Shown here in pieces: positions 57,897 through 64,000 of a DNA stretch of 64,000 nucleotides (the stretch's first letter is position 1; every line of letters begins with the position of its first letter). The translations under genes were made by a program, and so were the position numbers. The DNA comes from Marivita geojedonensis (GTDB lineage: Bacteria > Pseudomonadota > Alphaproteobacteria > Rhodobacterales > Rhodobacteraceae). The stretch lies in assembly GCF_002115805.1 (NCBI RefSeq), contig NZ_JFKC01000001.1, positions 248,001 through 312,000 of the forward strand. The letters run 5' to 3'. Below the pieces are notes generated by a model. That model had not been told where the DNA came from. It saw only the letters and a program-made list of their open reading frames with translations, and ran no database searches.

Positions 57897-58601
57897 TCAA
57901 AGAACCTCGATCACGTCTTTGTCGATGGCAAGCATGTATCCTCGGCGGGCGATGTTCTTGATCAGCAATTCGCTGACCAGCTGATTGCCCAAGCCGTCGC
58001 GCAGGCGCTTGATGCGGGTGGCTCCGGCGGCCTCGTCGCAATCAGCCTCGGACCGGCCCGATATGATCGCCTCGATCTGAGCGCCGGACAGAAGTTCATC
58101 GTCCAACCGTGCTTCGGCCAGAATGGAAATGGTCTCCATCATCGCGTCTGTCAGCTTGAATCCCATCGTGTTCAGATAGACCGTGTTTTCCTCACGGCTG
58201 ACGATCAGGGAATTGACCTGAATGCCCGACCGTTCGATCTGCGCCATGCGCCGGTTCAGAGTGACGAGCATCACAAGAAACACGAGCGCTGCAATCAGCA
58301 TCGCTGTGGCGAACACGAGCAGCACGAAGATCGTTGTTCGATAGCCTGCCAGAGTGTCGGAAAAGGCTGTGCCTGATTGGGCGAGGATTTCGAGCAGCTT
58401 GACCTCGGCCTGAGAGGTCAGGTCGTCATTTTCGACGAAGATCTGTTCAACGCGGGAATTGAACGCGTTGGCATCGGGCAGGGTCAGGACAAGAAAGACC
58501 CCCGCGAGCAGCAATAGGGCGAGGATCCCACTGATGCCGACCACCACGAGGCGGGTGCCGGAGCGGCGGGCGTCAGTAACGGAGGTAGTTTGTTCCGGCA
58601 C
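57897..58601 (-). CDS. Membrane-anchored winged-helix protein
   Basis: 234 residues from GTG 58601, after AAGGAAAG; longer starts at ATG 58625 and 58631 exist but lack a ribosome site. Two transmembrane helices (about 18-40 and 89-113) flank a short periplasmic loop. The C-terminal 100 residues (135-234) are a cytosolic winged helix: LTDAMMETISILAEA, LLSGAQIEAIISGRS, ATRIKRLRDGLGNQLVSELL, ARRGYMLAID, matching OmpR-type wing helices. It has no receiver domain, so it is a ToxR-like one-component regulator with the DNA-binding part at the C-terminus. Its start overlaps the preceding small secreted gene by 29 bases. Confidence 0.82.
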   Translation of the reverse strand: MPEQTTSVTDARRSGTRLVVVGISGILALLLLAGVFLVLTLPDANAFNSRVEQIFVENDDLTSQAEVKLLEILAQSGTAFSDTLAGYRTTIFVLLVFATAMLIAALVFLVMLVTLNRRMAQIERSGIQVNSLIVSREENTVYLNTMGFKLTDAMMETISILAEARLDDELLSGAQIEAIISGRSEADCDEAAGATRIKRLRDGLGNQLVSELLIKNIARRGYMLAIDKDVIEVL

Positions 58602-58857
58602 TTTCTTTCCTTTCCGCAAGCCCATTTTCATCAAACACCGACACCACATTGAGCAGTGTCCAGCCCTCTTTCTCAAGACGGCTTTGCAACTGCTGTCGCG
58701 CCGAGTCCGGCGTGCAGGGTTCGGCAATTTCGGCAACACCGTAATGGAGCCGGAGCGGGGCGTCCTGTTTCGCTTTGTAATCGGCATAGCACGCGGCCTG
58801 TGCGGCGGCGGGCATGCAAAGCACAGCGAAGAGCAGAAAGGGGAGCGTGTGTTTCAT
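58573..58857 (-). CDS. Small secreted protein overlapping the winged-helix gene
   Basis: 94 residues from ATG 58857. A clear signal peptide (KHTLPFLLFAVLCMPAAAQA, cleavage before ACYADY) precedes a 72-residue mature protein with two Cys (CYADY and PCTPDS), probably bridged. SRLEKEGWTLLNVVSVFDEN reads as the globular core. I do not recognise a family. Its last 29 bases overlap the start of the membrane winged-helix gene, so the two may be translationally coupled and functionally linked (secreted signal or co-sensor). Confidence 0.72.
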   Translation of the reverse strand: MKHTLPFLLFAVLCMPAAAQAACYADYKAKQDAPLRLHYGVAEIAEPCTPDSARQQLQSRLEKEGWTLLNVVSVFDENGLAERKESAGTNYLRY

Positions 58858-59042
58858 GCGGCCACCCTGCGACCAAGCCTCGCGAAATTCAATAACTGTG
58901 GCGCGGTTATCCGATAGCCGGGGGGCGTTATTGCCTGACCCTGTGGGAACACCCGAGATGGATGGCACCGGCAGAGCGTCTTACAGGCCCCTGCCCCCGA
59001 CACCGCCATTTCCGGCTTTACCGACAGGGAAAGGAACCCAAC

Positions 59043-59570
59043 ATGTCACGCAAATTCATTGCCGCCGTTCTTGCCGTTTCGACCGCCATCGCAGGGTTTT
59101 CTGCCGCACCGGCACGGGCGGCCTCCGAAGAGGACATTGCACGCCTTCTGGCCGGAGCGGCAACAATCTTCATCATCGGGAAAGCGATCCAGAGTTCCCG
59201 CGACAACGACCGCGACGACAAAAAGAAGGGTGTCACCCACTACAAGCCAGACCACGGCAGGGGACCCCAGGTCCAATATTTCGAAAATCCGAGATACGAT
59301 CGTCCGAACAATGACCGGTCCCTTCCCAAGGTGGTTCCGCGCGATGCCAAGCAGCACCACCGCGATGCCCTGCCTGCGCAATGCGTGCGCAGGATTGAAG
59401 GTGGGCATGTGAACCGAGTTGTCATGGGGCGCTGCCTTGAGCGCAATGACGTTTCGCTCCGGACTTTGCCCAAGGCGTGCCGGATGAAGGTCGAGACACG
59501 GCGGGGTACCGCGCGGGCCTATGCACTGCCCTGCCTCCGCCACCGGGGATACACGCTGGCGCGGAACTGA
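59043..59570 (+). CDS. Exported basic protein of unknown function
   Basis: 175 residues from ATG 59043, after AAAGGA. A signal peptide (SRKFIAAVLAVSTAIAGFSA, cleavage near ARAAS) is followed by one moderately hydrophobic segment (DIARLLAGAATIFIIGKAIQ) and a strongly charged, low-complexity stretch (RDNDRDDKKKG). The C-terminal half has four Cys (QCVRRI, RCLERND, ACRMKV, PCLRHRGY) likely forming two disulphides. This organisation recurs in small Rhodobacteraceae exported proteins, without known function. Ended by the terminator at 59620-59655. Confidence 0.8.
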   Translation: MSRKFIAAVLAVSTAIAGFSAAPARAASEEDIARLLAGAATIFIIGKAIQSSRDNDRDDKKKGVTHYKPDHGRGPQVQYFENPRYDRPNNDRSLPKVVPRDAKQHHRDALPAQCVRRIEGGHVNRVVMGRCLERNDVSLRTLPKACRMKVETRRGTARAYALPCLRHRGYTLARN

Positions 59571-59619
59571 CCGCAGTCACCGTTCAGGGGTGTCTTTGGT
59601 CCTTTGACACCCCCACCTT

Positions 59620-59655
59620 GCGCGCATGGAACCCCCGCGCCATGCGCGCTTTTTT
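59620..59655 (+). terminator. Strong intrinsic terminator
   Basis: GCGCGCATGG and CCATGCGCGC pair around a 10-base loop, followed by TTTTTT. A weaker GGGGTGTC...GACACCCC pair lies just before it (59587-59613). It ends the exported basic-protein gene and isolates tamA. Confidence 0.93.
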
Positions 59656-59698
59656 GCGCCGCGACGCTTTGACGGGGCTTTTGATTGAAAGAGACGGC

Positions 59699-59723
59699 GG
59701 AACCGTTTGCACGAGGAGTCGTT
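59699..59723 (+). promoter_or_regulatory. ECF-sigma-like promoter before tamA
   Basis: GGAAC (59699-59703), exactly 16 bases, CGTT (59720-59723). This is the consensus spacing of EcfG-type and related extracytoplasmic-function sigma promoters in alphaproteobacteria. A start near 59730 gives a leader of about 38 bases to the tamA ATG. Because many Rhodobacterales lack EcfG, another ECF factor may read it. Confidence 0.45.
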
Positions 59724-59767
59724 GGGCTGTTAGACTCAGCGCAACAAAGCATGAGGTTTCGAGGCAA

Positions 59768-61558
59768 ATGTACGGGCTGAAACGCACGGCTCTGTGCGCA
59801 TATCTGCTGGCAGTTCCGGTTATGGGAGCGGCCCAAGACCTTGATCTCAATATCTCGCGCGACGACGACGCCCTGCGCAGCCCGCTGAAAGACGCGATGT
59901 CGATGTTCAGCCTGCTGGACGGCGAAGACCCGACACCGCAGTCACTGATCGCGGCCGCTCAGGCCGATTACGGCAGGATCGTTTCGTACCTTTATTCCGT
60001 CGGCCGGTTCAGTCCGGTTGTGTCCATCAAGGTCGATGGGCGGGAAGCCGCCGGAATTTCCCCCTTCGAGGCTCCCCGTTCGATTGAGCTCATCCTTGTC
60101 GAGATCGATCCCGGGCCGCGTTTCCGTTTTGGCCGCGCAGAGATCGCCCCCTTGGCCGAGGGAACTCAAGTCCCCGAAGGATTTGCTGTGGGCGAACGCG
60201 CCGGAACGGCGGTGATCCGCGATGCGGTCGAAGCCGGCGTGAGCGGCTGGCGGGACGTTGGCCACGCAAAGGCGCGCCTGTCAGAGCAGCAGATCATCGC
60301 AGATCATCCGGCACGCGAAGTGGACGTACGGTTGGGTCTTTCGCCCGGGCCGAGGCTGCGGTTTGGCGAAGTGGTCGTTACAGGAAACGACCGCGTGCGC
60401 CGGACCCGGATACGCGAGATCGCCGGTTTGCCCGAGGGCGGCGTATTCAGCCCTCAAGACATTGCCGAGGCCGAGCGTCGTCTGCGTCAGACAGGTGTGT
60501 TCAGTTCGGTCGCAATTTCCGAAGCCGAAACTCCGAATGCGGACGGCACGCTGGACCTCGCCTTGCAAGTGGCCGAACAGAAACCCCGCCGGTTTGGTTT
60601 TGGTGCCGAGGTGTCGACACAGGAGGGTGGCAAGCTCAGCGCGTTCTGGCTGCATCGCAACCTGTTTCAGGGGGCCGAGCGGTTGCGCGTGGAGGGCGAG
60701 ATATCCGGGATCGGCACCGACGGTGAGGATATCGACTACCGTTTGAGCCTCACCTACGGGCGGCCCGCGACCTTTACACCCGACACGGAATTCTTCCTGA
60801 TTGCAGGGATCGAACAGTTGAACGAACCCGGCTTCAGCAGCAATCAGGCCGGAATAGGCGCCGGGCTTTCACACCGGTTTTCGGAGGAGCTGAACGCGTC
60901 TTTCGGGCTGGGATACCGGTATATCGACACGAAGGATGCCTTTGGAGAACGGGAGTTCCAGCTTCTGACTGCCACCTTCGGCGCGACCTACGACACGCGG
61001 AATGTCGAACTCAACCCGACTGAAGGCTTCTATCTTTCCACCACCGGCACACCGTTTCTCGGATTGGACGACACGGAAAGCGGGTTTCGCCTGATCTCTG
61101 ACGCGCGGGCCTATGTCGGCTTGGGCGCAGATGACAAATATGTTCTGGCCGGTCGGGCGCAGATTGGTTCAGTCTGGGGACCGAGCCTTGAGGACACGGT
61201 GCCGGACTACCTGTTCTACTCGGGCGGCGGGGGAACAGTCCGCGGCCAACCCTATCAATCGCTGGGCGTCACCGCCGACAATGGCGAATTCACCGGCGGT
61301 CAGAGTTTTGCGGCACTGTCTGCCGAGATCCGCGCGACGGTGCGCAAGAACATCGGCCTCGTGGGCTTCTACGATGCGGGCTTCATCACCGAGGAAAGCG
61401 GGTTCGCAGGCGACAGCGACTGGCACGCCGGGGCGGGGATCGGCCTGCGTTACAATACCGGGATTGGTCCGATCCGGGTCGATCTGGCAACGCCCACAAC
61501 AGGGGACGGCGCTGGCAAGGACTACGAGATTTACATCGGGATTGGTCAGGCTTTCTGA
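59768..61558 (+). CDS. tamA: Translocation and assembly module outer-membrane protein TamA
   Basis: 596 residues from ATG 59768, after GAGG; the frame is open further upstream, but over the terminator and promoter. A signal peptide ends near GAAQ. Three POTRA-like domains occupy about 30-270 (RFGRAEIAPLAEGTQVPEGF; LRFGEVVVTGNDRVRRTRI with IREIAGLPEGGVFSPQDI). The C-terminal 330 residues form the Omp85 barrel, including the conserved L6-type loop GGGGTVRGQPYQSLG and a final strand ending in F (YIGIGQAF). With TamB it inserts or transports envelope components, lipids or autotransporters. tamB follows one base later. Confidence 0.95.
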   Translation: MYGLKRTALCAYLLAVPVMGAAQDLDLNISRDDDALRSPLKDAMSMFSLLDGEDPTPQSLIAAAQADYGRIVSYLYSVGRFSPVVSIKVDGREAAGISPFEAPRSIELILVEIDPGPRFRFGRAEIAPLAEGTQVPEGFAVGERAGTAVIRDAVEAGVSGWRDVGHAKARLSEQQIIADHPAREVDVRLGLSPGPRLRFGEVVVTGNDRVRRTRIREIAGLPEGGVFSPQDIAEAERRLRQTGVFSSVAISEAETPNADGTLDLALQVAEQKPRRFGFGAEVSTQEGGKLSAFWLHRNLFQGAERLRVEGEISGIGTDGEDIDYRLSLTYGRPATFTPDTEFFLIAGIEQLNEPGFSSNQAGIGAGLSHRFSEELNASFGLGYRYIDTKDAFGEREFQLLTATFGATYDTRNVELNPTEGFYLSTTGTPFLGLDDTESGFRLISDARAYVGLGADDKYVLAGRAQIGSVWGPSLEDTVPDYLFYSGGGGTVRGQPYQSLGVTADNGEFTGGQSFAALSAEIRATVRKNIGLVGFYDAGFITEESGFAGDSDWHAGAGIGLRYNTGIGPIRVDLATPTTGDGAGKDYEIYIGIGQAF

Positions 61559-61559
61559 T

Positions 61560-64000
61560 ATGCGCTTCATCGCAACGCTTCTATTGCTTCTGTGGCTGCC
61601 TTTCGCGGGCATGGCACAGGAAAGTGACGAAGACCCCGGATACCTGGCGGGCCTGCTGCAGGATGCGCTGTCCGGTGCAGGTCGCGAGGTGCGGATCCGG
61701 GGATTTCAGGGCGCCCTTTCGAGTGAGGCGACAATTGCATCCCTTTCGATCATCGATGATCAGGGCGAATGGTTCCGTGCAGAGAATATCGTTCTGGACT
61801 GGCGACGGGCAGCTCTGCTGCGGGGGATTGTCGATGTAACTTCGTTCACAGCTGAAACCGTTGTGGTCTCGCGGCCTCCGGACGCCGGCGAGGACCTGCC
61901 CAGCGCAGAAGCCAAGCCGTTCAAGATCCCGGAGCTCCCGGTAGAGGTGAAGATCGAGCGGTTTGAAGTCACTTCTCTGCAACTGGGCGCACCCCTTCTG
62001 GGTGAGGAGGCTGAGTTTACGATAAATGGCGCAGCGGACCTCGCCGATGGTGGAGCTGATCTGCAACTCAACCTCGAACGTACCGATGGAAAGCAGTCCG
62101 AGATTGCGCTGACGGCAGGCTATGATCCGTCTTCACGCCAGCTTGTTGTTGATCTGAATGCGGAAGAGGCTGCGGGCGGGCTGGCGGCGACGCTGCTCAA
62201 AATACCCGGTGCGCCGTCGGTATCTCTGACCGTCCAGGGCGAAGGACTTGTCGATGATTTCGTGGCAGAAATTGCACTGGCAACCAACGGTCAGCCGCGC
62301 ATCACCGGGACGGTCGAAATCCTTGCTCCGGCCGAGACCGGCGGATGGGATGCGCGGGTGGACATCACCGGCGATCCTACGCCTCTCGTGACGGAAGAGA
62401 TTCGCGAATTTTTCGGCTCCAGCATTGGCCTTCGTGCCCGCGTGGTGCGGGATGCGGCCGGACGCACGGAATTGCCCGAGTTTGATCTGCGTGCCAATAC
62501 CCTTCAGATGACCGGGAGTGCGATGGTGTCCGAAGCCGGGTGGCTGGAGGCACTGGATGCCGAGGGACGGATCGTAAATCCGAATGGCGGCCCGGTAGCT
62601 TTGCCGTTTGATGGCGGAACGACGCGGGTGCAATCCGTCACCTTTGATGCGGCGCTCGACGGTGTGCTGAGATTCGACGCGCGGATGCAGGAGTTCGAAA
62701 GCCCGGAAGCAACGATCCATGACCTGACAATCACCGGGCGCGGCGAGATCGATCAGAAGAGCTTTGCCGCTGACGGTCGTTTCGGACTCGATATCGGTTT
62801 TGAGGCCAACGACATCGCGATGACCGATGTTCGGTTGGCCGAGGCCGTCGGGTCCGAACTAAAGGGCGCAGCGCGTGTGGACTACCAGAGCGGCCAGCCC
62901 GTTCGTATGACCGGTCTTGAGGTCAATGGCGCGAATTACGGGCTGGACGGAACGGCCACATGGACCTTTGCAGAGGTGATGCCGCTGACGCTGGACCTCA
63001 AGTTGGTAGCCGAAAACATCGTGCGCTTTTCCACACTGGCCGGCCGAGACCTTGCTGGACGCGTAGAGGTCAACGTCGACGGCAAGGTTGGGCCGCTTTC
63101 CGGCATGGCCGACGTGACTGTTGACGGCACAACTCTTGACCTGTCGATAGGTGAAAACGCAGTTGACCGGGTACTCGCGGGCGTCGGGTCGGTGCGACTG
63201 GATGTGCGCCGGGATGAGACCGGGACGACGATTCGAACCGCCCGAGCAGTGACACCGGCAGCGAATCTCGAAGCAGCAGGAAAGATCACCAGCGAGGCGA
63301 CGTCGCTGCGGCTTGACGGGATGATCAGCAATCTGGACCGGGTATATCCCGGTGAGACAAGTGGTTCGGCCCGGATCAACGGGGTGGCGACCCTGACGGG
63401 AACACTGCTGCGGAACCTTGAACTGACGGCCGATCTCTCGAACCAGACAAGACCCGTACGGCTTCCGTTCGCTGGTGGAATGGAGCTTGCCAATGGAACT
63501 GTGCGGATCGCAGCAACCGGCGGTGAGAACGGGCGCTGGGACACAGATATCGATGTGCGCGAGCTTCGATCGCCGCAGATCTCGGCGGCCAATCTGGAAA
63601 TCATTGGCAATGGTGAGCTTCGCCAGACCGATACAGGTGGTTTCGTGTCGGCCGCGGGCGACCTTCGCGTGGACGGAGCCAACCTTCGGCTTGCAGATGC
63701 CCGACTGGCGCAGGCGATCGGACCGAACCCGGTTCTGACCACGAATTTCGACTGGCAGCAGGATGGCGAACGTCTTGCGCTGCAATCCATCCGGCTTGAG
63801 ACCGGAGCCATTGACGCAACCGGTTCGGCAATGGCAACCAGCCTGCTGTCTGATCCGGACGCGCAGTTTGCGCTTTCGCTGGTCGCAGACAGCCTTTCGC
63901 CGCTGGCGGGTCTTGTCGGTCAACCGCTGCGCGGGCGCGCGTCGATTGACGTAAGCGGAACCTACTCGGATGGCGGGACATTCGATGTCAGCGCGAGCGG
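61560..64000 (+). CDS. tamB: Translocation and assembly module inner component TamB (cut by window end)
   Basis: 814 codons are in the window and the frame stays open to base 64000. The start ATG 61560 lies one base after the tamA stop. The first 20 residues (RFIATLLLLLWLPFAGMAQ) resemble a cleavable signal peptide more than the signal anchor of E. coli TamB. The rest is the repetitive beta-strand text typical of the family's long beta-taco (SLSIIDDQGEWFRAENIVLD; RVEVNVDGKVGPLSGMADV; RASIDVSGTYSDGG). It is thought to bridge the periplasm and carry phospholipids or nascent proteins. The C-terminal TamB domain would lie beyond the window. Confidence 0.93.
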   Translation, partial: MRFIATLLLLLWLPFAGMAQESDEDPGYLAGLLQDALSGAGREVRIRGFQGALSSEATIASLSIIDDQGEWFRAENIVLDWRRAALLRGIVDVTSFTAETVVVSRPPDAGEDLPSAEAKPFKIPELPVEVKIERFEVTSLQLGAPLLGEEAEFTINGAADLADGGADLQLNLERTDGKQSEIALTAGYDPSSRQLVVDLNAEEAAGGLAATLLKIPGAPSVSLTVQGEGLVDDFVAEIALATNGQPRITGTVEILAPAETGGWDARVDITGDPTPLVTEEIREFFGSSIGLRARVVRDAAGRTELPEFDLRANTLQMTGSAMVSEAGWLEALDAEGRIVNPNGGPVALPFDGGTTRVQSVTFDAALDGVLRFDARMQEFESPEATIHDLTITGRGEIDQKSFAADGRFGLDIGFEANDIAMTDVRLAEAVGSELKGAARVDYQSGQPVRMTGLEVNGANYGLDGTATWTFAEVMPLTLDLKLVAENIVRFSTLAGRDLAGRVEVNVDGKVGPLSGMADVTVDGTTLDLSIGENAVDRVLAGVGSVRLDVRRDETGTTIRTARAVTPAANLEAAGKITSEATSLRLDGMISNLDRVYPGETSGSARINGVATLTGTLLRNLELTADLSNQTRPVRLPFAGGMELANGTVRIAATGGENGRWDTDIDVRELRSPQISAANLEIIGNGELRQTDTGGFVSAAGDLRVDGANLRLADARLAQAIGPNPVLTTNFDWQQDGERLALQSIRLETGAIDATGSAMATSLLSDPDAQFALSLVADSLSPLAGLVGQPLRGRASIDVSGTYSDGGTFDVSAS

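Overview
The window looks like a chromosomal core segment of an alphaproteobacterium of the Rhodobacteraceae (Roseobacter/Rhodobacter group). This rests on three things. It is GC-rich with strong third-position GC bias, which leaves long spurious open frames opposite real genes. The F1 ATP synthase operon atpHAGDC stands apart from the F0 genes. Several lineage-typical small families are present (DUF2125, DUF3035, DUF1643, an SDHAF4-like protein, H-type lectin, a CnoX/Lon-N/Trm112 cluster). I found no rRNA, tRNA, CRISPR array, insertion sequence, prophage or plasmid function. Genes are tightly packed, with many 4-base start/stop overlaps.

Layout, left to right. 0-4.7 kb: the end of a P1 (S58) peptidase gene, then a leftward operon ribA - L,D-transpeptidase - uracil-DNA glycosylase - sseB-like, then an orphan OmpR-type response regulator. 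Behind the regulator, in a convergent gap, lie a perfect FNR-type box, a -10-like element and a strong terminator, which I read as a candidate anaerobically induced small RNA. 4.7-14 kb, mostly leftward: CIA30-like protein, pnp, rpsO, truB, Trm112, Lon N-domain protein, cnoX, an alpha/beta hydrolase and a DsbA-fold isomerase. 13.9-21 kb: prs, a frameshifted TetR remnant, an H-type lectin gene and atpHAGDC. 21-27 kb: PhzF-like, methyltransferase, gloB, clpA, M23 peptidase. 27-31 kb: a MotA/ExbB-like gene and a MotB/OmpA-like partner with about 550 residues of coiled coil, the most unusual module in the window. 31-44 kb: ChaC-like, DUF2125, M20 peptidase, panBC, a lone family-5 solute-binding protein, a MocR regulator, divergent FAD-oxidoreductase and mnmD genes (a split MnmC arrangement), DMT transporter, lytic transglycosylase, dapA. 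44-53 kb, leftward: RsmB-like methyltransferase, heparinase-like, purH, lspA, DUF3035 lipoprotein and an M16 peptidase pair. 53-64 kb: SDHAF4-like, dapB, rbfA, phosphodiester glycosidase-like, pmbA, cysQ, a membrane-anchored winged-helix protein, small secreted proteins, and tamA-tamB, with tamB cut by the window end.

How the genes fit together. The content is mainly housekeeping: translation and RNA decay (rpsO, truB, pnp, rbfA, rsmB-like, mnmD), energy (F1-ATPase, complex I and II assembly-type proteins), cofactors and precursors (ribA, panBC, prs, purH, dapA, dapB), proteostasis (clpA, cnoX, Lon-N protein, M16 pair, pmbA), and a clear envelope theme (L,D-transpeptidase, lytic transglycosylase, M23 peptidase, lspA, tamAB, MotA/MotB-like pair). 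The points most worth a second look are the FNR-box small RNA candidate (4568-4697), the long coiled-coil motor-like pair (27137-30595), the split MnmC arrangement, the membrane-bound winged-helix protein and an ECF-sigma-like promoter before tamA.
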